Shown: positions 50,290 through 58,289 of the stretch, piece by piece
Layout: each line of letters opens with the position of its first letter
How positions within the stretch are numbered: position 1 is the first letter of the stretch
NCBI GenBank assembly: GCA_964637875.1
Contig: CAZWXK010000006.1
Location: 17,404 to 81,403 of the forward strand
Direction of reading: 5' to 3'
DNA from: UBA5972 sp964637875
GTDB taxonomy: Bacteria > Pseudomonadota > Alphaproteobacteria > Rhodobacterales > Rhodobacteraceae
DNA: 64,000 nucleotides
Notes under the pieces: generated by a model
Databases searched by the model: none
What the model was told of the DNA's origin: nothing
What the model saw: the letters and a program-made list of their open reading frames with translations, nothing else
Position numbers and translations under genes: made by a program

Positions 50290-51099
50290 ATGGCCGAGAG
50301 CAAGGCAAGAGTGGCGGATTTCGATCCGGTCTGGGACCGGATTCGGCAGGAAGCCCACGAGATCGTCGAACATGAACCCATCCTTGGCGGGCTGGTCCAT
50401 AGCGGAATATTGCACCATCACAGCCTGGAACGCGCACTGGCCTTTCGCATGTCGCTGAAGCTGGCCTCGGGCGAGATGTCCGACCAGATCATGCGCGAGA
50501 TCGTGGACGAGGCCTATCGCAGTGACGAAAGCCTCGGCGCGGCGGCGCGGGCCGATATCGTGGCGGTCTATGAGCGCGACCCGGCCTGCCACCGTTTCAT
50601 CCAGCCGGTTCTGTTCTTCAAGGGCTTTCAGGGTGTTCAGGCCTATCGGGTGGCGCACTGGCTGTGGCAGGGCGGGCGTCGCGAACTGGCCTATTTCGTG
50701 CAGATGCGGGTGTCGGAAATGTTCGGCATCGACATCCACCCGGCGGCGCGTATCGGCCAGGGCATCATGATCGACCACGCCCATTCCATCGTGATCGGCG
50801 AAACCGCGGTGGTGGGCGACAATGTGTCGATGCTGCACTCGGTCACGTTGGGGGGCACTGGCAAATCCGACGGCCTGCGCCACCCGACGATCGAAGACGG
50901 CGTGCTGATCGGTGCAGGGGCCAAGGTGCTGGGAAATATCAGGGTCGGCTATTGCACGCGCATCGCGGCGGGCTCGGTCGTGCTCAAGGACGTGCCGCCC
51001 TGCAAGACGGTCGCCGGCGTGCCCGCCCGCATCGTGGGCGAGGCCGGCTGCGCCCAGCCCTCGGTGACGATGGACCAGCTGCTGGAAGGCAAGAGCTGA
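50290..51099 (+). CDS. cysE: Serine O-acetyltransferase
   Basis: A 269-residue serine acetyltransferase, making O-acetylserine for cysteine synthesis. The helical N-terminal domain (IRQEAHEIVEHEPILGGLVHSGILHH) leads to the left-handed beta-helix with hexapeptide repeats (GIDIHPAARIGQGIMIDHAHSIVIGETAVVGDNVSMLHSVTLGGTG). The active-site His lies in DHAHS and the C-terminal loop in AAGSVVLKDVPPCKTVAGVPARIVG. ATG 50290 (MAESKARV) gives the normal length; ATG 50251 in frame would add 13 residues including two Cys. It lies near cysS, which is regulated by a Cys-rich leader. Confidence 0.94.
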   Translation: MAESKARVADFDPVWDRIRQEAHEIVEHEPILGGLVHSGILHHHSLERALAFRMSLKLASGEMSDQIMREIVDEAYRSDESLGAAARADIVAVYERDPACHRFIQPVLFFKGFQGVQAYRVAHWLWQGGRRELAYFVQMRVSEMFGIDIHPAARIGQGIMIDHAHSIVIGETAVVGDNVSMLHSVTLGGTGKSDGLRHPTIEDGVLIGAGAKVLGNIRVGYCTRIAAGSVVLKDVPPCKTVAGVPARIVGEAGCAQPSVTMDQLLEGKS

Positions 51100-51177
51100 A
51101 CGCGCGACCGCTCAGATCCCTGCCGGGGGCGCTTGCAGCCCGGGCGACCATGCCTGTCGGGTTCCATCGCGAGTTGA

Positions 51178-51256
51178 GGGCAGCGCCCGTCCCGAGGGGG
51201 GCGCCAAAGCGCCCGCCTGGGGGGCGGGGCGGGCGCTGCCCGGCGTCAACGCCGGG
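51178..51256. repeat. Palindromic repeat copy D (64-bp subfamily) upstream of cysS
   Basis: GGGCAGCGCCCG at 51178 pairs with CGGGCGCTGCCC ending at 51241; between them lies the core CGCCCGCCTGGGGGGCGGGG. A separate stem CCCGGCG/CGCCGGG (51239-51245 with 51250-51256) is attached at one end. Copy E at 52903 has the same length, core and attached stem. The core is shared with copies A and C of the GTA region. The 395-base space between cysE and cysS holds this repeat, a promoter and the leader ORF. Confidence 0.75.
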
Positions 51257-51320
51257 CGCTCGGGCGAACAATGCTGCACGAAAACTCAAACCCGACCATA
51301 GCTCTTCCACTCTGCCCCGC

Positions 51321-51349
51321 TTGCCAAACCTCGCACGCGCTGCTAGAAA
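51321..51349 (+). promoter_or_regulatory. Promoter of the cysS leader, extended -10
   Basis: TTGCCA (51321-51326), a 17-base spacer and TAGAAA (51344-51349), with TGC directly before the -10 giving an extended -10 element. Transcription would begin near 51356-51357, right at the ATG of the leader ORF, so the leader mRNA would be leaderless. Confidence 0.6.
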
Positions 51350-51356
51350 ATCGGGC

Positions 51357-51401
51357 ATGAGAACATCGATCTGCATTTGCGAGATCTGCATTACCTGCTG
51401 A
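51357..51401 (+). CDS. Cysteine-rich leader peptide upstream of cysS
   Basis: A 14-codon ORF encoding MRTSICICEICITC, too short for routine gene callers. Four of its codons are TGC (Cys), the last one directly before the TGA. It begins at the predicted start of transcription and ends 93 bases before cysS. A run of codons for the amino acid that the downstream enzyme charges onto tRNA is the classic layout of a ribosome-mediated attenuator. No separate function as a protein is expected. The chance of four Cys in 14 residues in this position is low, since Cys is rare in this proteome. Confidence 0.72.
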   Translation: MRTSICICEICITC

Positions 51402-51409
51402 AATCAAAG

Positions 51410-51490
51410 GCGGGCCGTTCTCTCTTGTGTTTTCAAACATGATCCAAGGTGATAGGCCCGCGACAGGCGGAAAAACCCTGCGCGAGAAGG
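51410..51490 (+). promoter_or_regulatory. Two mutually exclusive pairings in the cysS leader RNA
   Basis: Pairing 1: GCGGGCC (51410-51416) with GGCCCGC (51455-51461), perfect 7 bp. Pairing 2: CCGTTCTC (51415-51422) with the cysS ribosome site GAGAAGG (51484-51490), 7 bp with one bulged G. They share bases 51415-51416, so only one can form. A ribosome reaching the leader stop (51399-51401) would cover the start of pairing 1 and favour hiding the cysS ribosome site. A ribosome stalled on the Cys codons would leave pairing 1 free and keep cysS open. Confidence 0.55.
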
Positions 51491-51494
51491 CCAC

Positions 51495-52883
51495 ATGCCC
51501 GACACCAAGCCCGAAATCAGACTGTTCAACAGCATGACGCGAAAGAAGGAAATCTTTCGCCCGCTGGAGCCCGACAATGTGCGGATCTATGTCTGCGGTC
51601 CCACCGTCTATGACCGCGCCCATATCGGCAATGCCCGCCCGGTGATCGTGTTCGACATGCTTTACCGCCTGCTGCGCCATGTCTATGGCACGGATCACGT
51701 GACTTATGCGCGCAACTTCACCGATGTGGATGACAAGATCATCAAGCGCGCCGCCGAAACGGGCCGGCGGATCGACGAGATCACCGAGGAAACCATTCGC
51801 TGGTATCACGACGACATGGAATCCCTCGGCACCCTGCGCCCGGATGCCGAGCCCCGCGCGACCCAGCATATCGGCAACATGATCGCCATGATCGAGGAAC
51901 TGATCAGGGGCGGCCACGCCTATGCAGCCGAAGGCCATGTTCTGTTTGCGGTCGACTCTTATGCCGATTACGGGCGCCTTTCGGGCCGTTCGGTCGAGGA
52001 CATGATCGCCGGCGCGCGCGTCGAAATCGCCCCCTACAAGCGCAACCCGATGGATTTCGTGCTGTGGAAACCCTCGAACGCCGACCAGCCCGGCTGGAAC
52101 AGCCCCTGGGGCCGTGGGCGGCCCGGCTGGCATATCGAATGCTCGGCCATGTCCTATGAATTGTTCGGCCCGCGTTTCGACATCCACGGCGGCGGGGGCG
52201 ATCTGAAATTCCCGCACCACGAAAACGAGATCGCCCAAAGCTGCTGCGCGCATCCCGGCGATGACGGCTGTTTCGCGCAGCTCTGGATGCATAACGAGAT
52301 GCTCCAGGTCGAGGGGCGCAAGATGTCGAAAAGCCTCGGCAATTTCTTTTCCGTGCGCGAGTTGCTGGATCAGGGTGTGCCCGGCGAGGTGATCCGTTTC
52401 GTCTATCTGGGCACCCATTACCGCAAGCCGATGGACTGGACGGAAAGGAAGGCCCGCGAGGCCAAGGCAACCCTGCGCAAATGGTATGCGCTGGCCGCCC
52501 GGGGCAAGGGGCGCGGCGCGCCATATGTCGCGGTGGTCAGCGCGCTTGCCGATGATCTGAACACCCCCGGCGCCATTGCCGAATGTCACCAGCTGGCCCA
52601 TGCGGGCGACGCCACGACATTGCGCCATACACTGCAATTCCTCGGTCTCATGCAGGATGACGTGCCGGAATGGGCGACCGCCCCGAGGGCGGATCTTGCG
52701 CAGCACGCCGAGAAATTGACCCAAGCCCGCGCCAAGGCAATGCAAACAAAGGATTTTTCCAGGGTTGACCGCCTCAAGGCCGCGCTGATTGCCGCCGGGG
52801 TCGAGGTGCGGATGGGCAAGGACGGCGTCGAGTTGCTGCCGGGGGCCGATTTCGACCCTGCGAAACTGGAGGGGCTGGAATGA
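51495..52883 (+). CDS. cysS: Cysteinyl-tRNA synthetase
   Basis: A 462-residue class I synthetase charging tRNA-Cys. Zinc/cysteine site ligands are visible as Cys34 (YVCGPTVYD), ECSAMS and HHENE. The HIGH motif is HIGN (43-46) and KMSKS lies at 276-280. Length is standard. The ribosome site GAGAAGG (51484-51490) ends 4 bases before the start and can be hidden by the leader RNA. Cys-rich leader, repeat copies on both sides and nearby cysE make a small cysteine-centred neighbourhood. Confidence 0.97.
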   Translation: MPDTKPEIRLFNSMTRKKEIFRPLEPDNVRIYVCGPTVYDRAHIGNARPVIVFDMLYRLLRHVYGTDHVTYARNFTDVDDKIIKRAAETGRRIDEITEETIRWYHDDMESLGTLRPDAEPRATQHIGNMIAMIEELIRGGHAYAAEGHVLFAVDSYADYGRLSGRSVEDMIAGARVEIAPYKRNPMDFVLWKPSNADQPGWNSPWGRGRPGWHIECSAMSYELFGPRFDIHGGGGDLKFPHHENEIAQSCCAHPGDDGCFAQLWMHNEMLQVEGRKMSKSLGNFFSVRELLDQGVPGEVIRFVYLGTHYRKPMDWTERKAREAKATLRKWYALAARGKGRGAPYVAVVSALADDLNTPGAIAECHQLAHAGDATTLRHTLQFLGLMQDDVPEWATAPRADLAQHAEKLTQARAKAMQTKDFSRVDRLKAALIAAGVEVRMGKDGVELLPGADFDPAKLEGLE

Positions 52884-52902
52884 GCGCGCCAACAACCACA
52901 CG

Positions 52903-52983
52903 GGACAGCGCCTGCCCCGAGGTGGGTGCGAAAGCGCCCGCCTGGGGGGCGGGGCGGGCGCTGTCCGGGATTTCATCCCGGAC
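52903..52983. repeat. Palindromic repeat copy E (64-bp subfamily) between cysS and cimA
   Basis: GGACAGCGCC at 52903 and GGCGCTGTCC-type sequence ending at 52966 form the outer arms, with the same CGCCCGCCTGGGGGGCGGGG core as copy D. A perfect stem GTCCGGGAT/ATCCCGGAC (52963-52971 with 52975-52983) is attached at the end. It fills most of the 124-base space after cysS and could also act as a terminator structure. Confidence 0.75.
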
Positions 52984-53007
52984 CCTCGGCGACAAGGGGT
53001 GGCAGAC

Positions 53008-54636
53008 ATGACCCGTGACCGCCTCTACATCTATGACACCACGCTGCGCGACGGCCAGCAGACCCAGGGCGTCGATTTCTCGGTCGAGGACAAGCGCCGC
53101 ATCGCGTTGGCGCTCGATCAGCTGGGCATCGACCATATCGAGGGCGGCTGGCCCGGCGCCAACCCCACCGACAGCGATTTCTTTGCCTCTGCCCCGGCAC
53201 TGAAACAGGCCACCTTCACCGCCTTCGGCATGACAAAACGCGCCGGCCGCTCGGCCGAAAACGACGACGTGCTGGCGGGTGTGCTGAATGCCGGCACCCC
53301 GGCGGTGTGTCTTGTGGGCAAGACCCATGATTTCCATGTCACCACAGCACTGGGCATCGCGCTGGAAGAAAACATCGAAAACATCCGCGCATCCATCAGC
53401 CATCTGGTGGCACAGGGGCGCGAGGCGCTGTTTGATGCGGAACATTTCTTTGACGGCTACAAGGCCAACCCCGACTATGCCCTTGAATGCCTGCACGCCG
53501 CCCATGACGCAGGTGCGCGCTGGATCGTGCTGTGCGACACCAATGGCGGCACCATGCCCGAGGAAATCCACGACATCACCAGCGCGGTGATTGATTCGGG
53601 CATCCCGGGCGGCCATCTGGGCATCCACACCCATGACGACACCGGCCAGGCAGTGGCCGGCGCGCTGGCGGCGGTGCGGGCGGGCGCGCGCCAGATACAG
53701 GGCACGCTGAACGGGCTGGGCGAGCGCTGCGGCAACGCCAACCTTGTCACCCTGCTGCCGACGCTGCTGCTCAAACAGCCCTGGGCCGGCACATTGGAAA
53801 CCGGCGTCACCATGGACGGGCTGAAAAGCCTGACCCGCCTCAGCCGGATGCTGGATGATATCCTCAACCGCGTGCCGCTGAAATCGCTGCCCTATGTGGG
53901 GGCCAGCGCATTCGCCCACAAGGCCGGGCTGCATGCCAGCGCCATCGTCAAGGACCCGTCCACCTATGAACATGTGGACCCGTCGCTTGTCGGCAACAGC
54001 CGCATCATCCCCATGTCGAACCAGGCCGGGCAAAGCAATCTGCGCCGCCGTCTGGCCGAGGCGGGAATCGAGGTCGCCCGCGACGACCCGCGCCTTGCCG
54101 ATATCCTGAACGACATCAAGGAGCGCGAGGATCGCGGCTATGCCTATGACACCGCACAGGCCAGTTTCGAGCTGCTGGCCCGGCGCCATCTGGGCCAGCT
54201 GCCCGCGTTTTTCGAGGTCAAGCGCTATCGCGTCACCGTCGAGCGGCGCAAGAACAAGTATGACGACATGGTCACCCTGTCCGAGGCCGTGGTGGTGGTA
54301 AAGATCGCCGGCCGCAAGGTGCTGTCGGTCAGTGAAAGCCTGGACGAATCGGGGCGCGACAACGGCCCCGTCAACGCCCTGGCCCGTGCGCTGGCCAAGG
54401 ATCTGGGGCCCTATCAGGCCTGCATCGACGACATGCGTCTGGTCGATTTCAAGGTGCGCATCACCGATGGCGGCACCGAGGCCGTGACCCGCGTCATCAT
54501 CGACAGCGAAGACAGCGCCGGCGCGCGCTGGTCCACCGTGGGGGTTTCCGCCAATATCGTGGATGCCAGTTTTCAGGCGCTGCTTGACGCCATCGTCTGG
54601 AAGCTGATCCGCGACAAGCAACCCGTCGCGACATGA
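53008..54636 (+). CDS. cimA: Citramalate synthase
   Basis: A 542-residue member of the isopropylmalate synthase family, citramalate synthase branch. It makes citramalate from pyruvate and acetyl-CoA for isoleucine synthesis. The HMGL-like TIM barrel starts YDTTLRDGQQTQGVDFS (9-25). Metal-binding HTHDDTGQAVA lies near 210 and GLGERCGNANLVTLLP near 235. The C-terminal LeuA regulatory domain (NGPVNALARALAKDL; RVIIDSEDS) completes it. ATG 53008 follows AAGGGG; the frame upstream runs through the repeat. The threonine-independent route complements the threonine dehydratase pathway. Confidence 0.92.
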   Translation: MTRDRLYIYDTTLRDGQQTQGVDFSVEDKRRIALALDQLGIDHIEGGWPGANPTDSDFFASAPALKQATFTAFGMTKRAGRSAENDDVLAGVLNAGTPAVCLVGKTHDFHVTTALGIALEENIENIRASISHLVAQGREALFDAEHFFDGYKANPDYALECLHAAHDAGARWIVLCDTNGGTMPEEIHDITSAVIDSGIPGGHLGIHTHDDTGQAVAGALAAVRAGARQIQGTLNGLGERCGNANLVTLLPTLLLKQPWAGTLETGVTMDGLKSLTRLSRMLDDILNRVPLKSLPYVGASAFAHKAGLHASAIVKDPSTYEHVDPSLVGNSRIIPMSNQAGQSNLRRRLAEAGIEVARDDPRLADILNDIKEREDRGYAYDTAQASFELLARRHLGQLPAFFEVKRYRVTVERRKNKYDDMVTLSEAVVVVKIAGRKVLSVSESLDESGRDNGPVNALARALAKDLGPYQACIDDMRLVDFKVRITDGGTEAVTRVIIDSEDSAGARWSTVGVSANIVDASFQALLDAIVWKLIRDKQPVAT

Positions 54637-55421
54637 GCATCGCCGCCTGCGCCGAAATCACCCGCGGCCGCGACCCCGACCGCTTTCTTTCGGCGATGGT
54701 CGCCCCGCCGGACGATCGCGCGGCGCTGTTCGTGCTCTATGCCTTCAACCTGGAGATCGCCCGCGCGCCCTGGGTTGCCCACGAGCCGCTGGCCGCCGAG
54801 ATGCGGTTGCAGTTCTGGGCAGACCTGATCGGGGATATGGGCAAGGGCCGCGCTGCCGATGCGCTGGTCCCCGGTCACGAGGTGGCAATCCCCCTGGGTG
54901 AGGTCGTGCGGGCCCGCAACCTGCCTCTGGCGCCGCTTGCGGGGATGATCGAGGCGCGCCGTTTCGACATCTGGCGCGCGCCCCACGCCGACGAGGCGGC
55001 GGTGCTGGCCTATGTCGATGCGACTGCCGGAAACCTGATGTGGCTGGCCGCGCGCGCCCTGGACATGCCCGAGGATGGCGAGGCACTGGTGCGCGACTTT
55101 GCCCTGGGGGCCGGGTTGGCGGCCTTGCTGCGGGCGCTGCCGGCGCTGGATGCGGCGGGGCGCAACCCGTTGCCGATGGGCGACGAGGCCGCCCTGCGCC
55201 GGCTGGCCGAAAGGGGGCTTGAGGGGCTGAGGAAGGCCCGCAGACAGCGCCGGAGGGTGCCCGCAAGGGTGCGCCCGGCATTGCTGGCAGGCTGGCAGGC
55301 CGATCATGTGCTGCGCAAGGTCCTGCGCCGGCCGGGTGCGGTGATGGCGGACGGGCTGGCGCCCTCGGAATTTGTCCGCAGGGCGGGGTTGCTGGCGCGG
55401 AGCATGAGCGGCAGGTGGTGA
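54633..55421 (+). CDS. Squalene/phytoene-synthase-like protein (NDUFAF6-like)
   Basis: A 262-residue protein of the squalene/phytoene synthase fold. The N-terminus has FLSAMVAPPDDRAALFVLYAFNLEIARAPWVAHEPLAAEMRLQFW, matching the group related to the mitochondrial complex I assembly factor NDUFAF6. The Asp-rich DxxxD motifs needed for prenyl transfer are not present, so it is unlikely to be a true synthase. A stretch LEGLRKARRQRRRVPARVRPALLAGW closes the fold. Its start overlaps the cimA stop. A complex I assembly role is inferred. Confidence 0.8.
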   Translation: MSIAACAEITRGRDPDRFLSAMVAPPDDRAALFVLYAFNLEIARAPWVAHEPLAAEMRLQFWADLIGDMGKGRAADALVPGHEVAIPLGEVVRARNLPLAPLAGMIEARRFDIWRAPHADEAAVLAYVDATAGNLMWLAARALDMPEDGEALVRDFALGAGLAALLRALPALDAAGRNPLPMGDEAALRRLAERGLEGLRKARRQRRRVPARVRPALLAGWQADHVLRKVLRRPGAVMADGLAPSEFVRRAGLLARSMSGRW

Positions 55422-55442
55422 GGGACGCCTGTCGGTCCGCCC

Positions 55443-55588
55443 TGCCTGCCCATGGCCGGATCGGTNNNNNNNNNNNNNNNNNNNNNNNNNNNNNNNNNNN
55501 NNNNNNNNNNNNNNNNNNNNNNNNNNNNNNNNNNNNNNNNNNNNNNNNNNNNNNNNNNNNNNNNNTGCCTGCCCATGGCCGGATCGGT
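55443..55588. other. Assembly gap flanked by identical 23-mers
   Basis: A run of 100 N (55466-55565) is flanked on both sides by the same 23 bases (TGCCTGCCCATGG and its continuation, 55443-55465 and 55566-55588). This is best read as two overlapping contig ends placed next to each other. No gene is interrupted: the space between the squalene-synthase-like gene and the convergent DegT gene is otherwise empty. Confidence 0.85.
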
Positions 55589-55638
55589 CTGTGGGCCGTG
55601 ATCCGGGCGCCGGTCGGTCGGGCGGGGGCGTGGATCCG

Positions 55639-56838
55639 TCAGGCGGGAGATGCGGTTGCCTGCTTGACCTCGCTGACGGCCCTGAGCACACCCTCGATGA
55701 TGATGTCCAGCTCGCTCTGGCGCAGGCGGGCGGGCAGGCGCATGTCGCAGGCCTTCATCAGCATGGCGCGGGTTTTCGGCAGGTTCGGGATATTGCCGAT
55801 GAAGTTCCAGTTCCAGAAGGCGCGCGCATTGTCGCGATGCAGGCCAAAGACGGAAACCGGGGTGCCAAGGGCGGCCGATACCGACATCAGCTGGCGGGCC
55901 TCGTCAGGCGAGAAATCGACCAGATTGAACTGAATCGAATCCGGGGCGCGTTCTTCGCCGGGCAGGGGGGCGGGGACCTCGATATGAGGCGAGGCGCTCA
56001 GCGCGGCCGCGACGTAATCGTGATTGGCCCGCCCGTCGCGCACCCGACGCGGAATTTCGGCCAGCTGCGGACGGATGATCGCCGCCGACAGGTTGTTCAT
56101 GCGCATGTTGTAGAGCGGCAGCGCGTTCTGGTAGCGGGCAAAGGCATTGCTGCCCAGCCGGTGCTTGCGCCAGTTGTGTTCATAGGCGCCCGACATGATG
56201 ACGGCGCGGGCAATCACGTCTTCGTCGTCGGTGATCAGGATGCCGCCTTCGCCGCCATTGACCAGCTTGTATGACTGAAAGGAAAAACAGCCCAGCTTGC
56301 CGATGGTGCCGATCTTGCGCCCCTTCCAGGTGGTCCCCAGGGAATGGGCCGCGTCCTCGATTACCGGCACGCCGCGGGCGTTGCACAGCGCCATGATGGC
56401 ATCCATGTCGGATGTGTGGCCGCGCATGTGCGAGATTACCACCGCCGCGATATGGGGGGTCAGTCTGGCCGCGAAATCGTCCATGTCGATGCGGTAGTTG
56501 TCGCCGACCTCGACAAGGATCGGCTGCGCCCCCGCATGGACCACCGCCGAGGGCACGGCGGCAAAGGTGAAGCCGGGGATCAGAACCTTGTCGCCGGGCC
56601 GGATGCCCAGCGCGGCGAGGCCGAGAAAGATCGCCGACGAGCATGAATTCACCGCCAGGGCAAAGCGCGCGCCCATCAGGGCGGCGAATTCCTCTTCCAG
56701 CAGGACGACCGGGGCGGGATCGCCCTCGGAGGCGGTATAGCGGAACAGGTCGCCCGATGCGAGGAGGCGTTCGACCTGTTTCAGGGCCTCGGCGGGGATG
56801 GGCTCGGCATCATAGACCGATGAGGAAAGCTGGTTCAT
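55639..56838 (-). CDS. DegT/DnrJ/EryC1/StrS-family PLP aminotransferase
   Basis: A 399-residue fold-type I sugar-aminotransferase-like enzyme. PLP Lys191 lies in FSFQSYKLVNGGEGG. The cofactor aspartate is in VIEDAAHSLG (159-168), and the N-terminal NSCSSAIFLGLAALGI is the phosphate-binding region. Most relatives work on nucleotide-linked keto-sugars, but the genes upstream (glycerate kinase, gamma-glutamyl ligases) do not suggest surface sugars, so the substrate is open. A perfect palindrome sits just before its start. Confidence 0.88.
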   Translation of the reverse strand: MNQLSSSVYDAEPIPAEALKQVERLLASGDLFRYTASEGDPAPVVLLEEEFAALMGARFALAVNSCSSAIFLGLAALGIRPGDKVLIPGFTFAAVPSAVVHAGAQPILVEVGDNYRIDMDDFAARLTPHIAAVVISHMRGHTSDMDAIMALCNARGVPVIEDAAHSLGTTWKGRKIGTIGKLGCFSFQSYKLVNGGEGGILITDDEDVIARAVIMSGAYEHNWRKHRLGSNAFARYQNALPLYNMRMNNLSAAIIRPQLAEIPRRVRDGRANHDYVAAALSASPHIEVPAPLPGEERAPDSIQFNLVDFSPDEARQLMSVSAALGTPVSVFGLHRDNARAFWNWNFIGNIPNLPKTRAMLMKACDMRLPARLRQSELDIIIEGVLRAVSEVKQATASPA

Positions 56839-56846
56839 GTTTCGAA

Positions 56847-56871
56847 AAATCCGAAATGTTGTTTCGGATTT
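56847..56871. promoter_or_regulatory. Perfect 25-bp palindrome upstream of the DegT gene
   Basis: AAATCCGAAA (56847-56856) and TTTCGGATTT (56862-56871) form perfect 10-bp arms around TGTTG. It begins 9 bases before the start codon of the DegT-family gene and lies in the 87-base gap to the glycerate kinase stop. The position suits either a repressor operator or an RNA hairpin in the 5' leader of the DegT gene, and it could also end transcription from the kinase. Confidence 0.6.
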
Positions 56872-56925
56872 ACTGTAACGGCGAAGCCTGCGTGAATCCA
56901 GCTGTTTTGTCCCGCCGCCGGTATT

Positions 56926-58189
56926 TCAGGGCTGCGGCGTGACAAGAATGGCGCGGAAATCGTTCACGTTGGTCAGGGTCGGGCCGGTGACGACCTGATC
57001 CCCGATGCGCGCAAACAAGCCATGCCCGTCATGGCGGGCGAGCGCGTGTTCCAGCGGATAGCCCGCCGCCTGTGCGCGTGCGATCGTGTCGGGGGTGATG
57101 ATGGCGCCGGCGACCTCGGCCCCGCCGTCGATGCCGTCGCTGTCGCAGGCCAGTGCGCAGATGCCGCGCGCACCGTCCAGTTCCCGGGCCAGCCCCATGA
57201 GGAATTCGACATTGCGCCCGCCGGTGCCGCTGGCCCCTTGGGACAGCGTGACCGTGGTTTCCCCCCCCGACAGCAGGACACAGGGCGCATCCCCGCGCCG
57301 GGCCAGCGCATCGCGGGCCATCTGCCGGCCCAGCGCGCGGGCCTCGCCCTCGATCGCGTCGCCCAGGATGATCGGGGTGATGCCCCGCGCGCTGGCGCGT
57401 TCGGCAGCGGCGTGCAGCGACATCATGGGTGCGGCGATGATCCGGTTTTCGACTGTCACAAGGCGCGGGTCATCGGGAAAAGGGGTCTCGTTGGCAGGGT
57501 TGGCCAGGGCGCGGGAAACTGCCGGGGGCAGGTCGTTGGGCAGGTCGCCGGGCAGGGCGTCCAGAACGGCGCGGGCCTGTTCCAGCGTGGTTTCGTCGCC
57601 AACCGTGGGGCCCGATGCGATGGTGCCCGGATCATCCCCCGGGACATCGGAAATCATCAGCGCCAGCACGCGCGCAGGCCAGGCGGTGGCGGCAAGACGG
57701 CCGCCCTTGATGGCCGACAGATGCTTGCGCAGCAGGTTCATCCGGTCGATCGGCAGGCCCGAGGCCAGCAGCGCGGCGTTGACCGCCTGCTTGTCGGCAA
57801 GGTCGAGCCCCGGCGCGGGCAGGGTCAGCAGCGAAGACCCCCCGCCCGAGATCAGTACAACCAGCAGATCGTCGGCGCCAAGGCCGCGCGCGATTTCCAT
57901 GATGCGCGCGGCGGCGGCGACACCGGCGGTGTCGGGCACCGGATGGGCGGCCTCGATGATCTCGATATTGTCGCAGGCAACGGCGTGGCCGTATCGGGTG
58001 ACGACCAGGCCGCGGCATCGGCCGGGGTAATGTTGTTCGAAGGCGCGCGCCATCGCGGCCGAGGCCTTGCCCGCCCCCACCACCACGCAGCGCCCGGCAG
58101 GTGGTTCGGGGATGTGTTGCGGGATCACGCCTGCGGGCATGGCCGCGGCGATGGCCGCGTCGAACAGTTCGCGCAACAGGGCGCGCTCG
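56926..58189 (-). CDS. Glycerate 2-kinase (GckA/TtuD type), N-terminus in assembly gap
   Basis: 421 residues are visible of a glycerate 2-kinase of the MOFRL/GckA family, which phosphorylates glycerate to 2-phosphoglycerate. The visible N-terminus (ERALLRELFDAAIAAA) aligns with the usual start of the family, so only a few residues should be missing in the gap. VVVGAGKASAAMA lies near 35, LLVVLISGGGSSLL near 110, and LLSGGETTVT in the C-terminal MOFRL domain near 310. Glycerate is the product of glyoxylate/tartronate semialdehyde metabolism, a loose metabolic link to the bhc genes at the other end of the window. Confidence 0.9.
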
Positions 58190-58289
58190 NNNNNNNNNNN
58201 NNNNNNNNNNNNNNNNNNNNNNNNNNNNNNNNNNNNNNNNNNNNNNNNNNNNNNNNNNNNNNNNNNNNNNNNNNNNNNNNNNNNNNNNN
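58190..58289. other. Assembly gap of 100 N
   Basis: Unlike the other two gaps, the flanks share no repeat here, so real sequence may be missing. It should hold the start of the glycerate kinase gene and its ribosome site. The glutamine-synthetase-like stop codon lies immediately at its right edge (58290). Confidence 0.9.
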
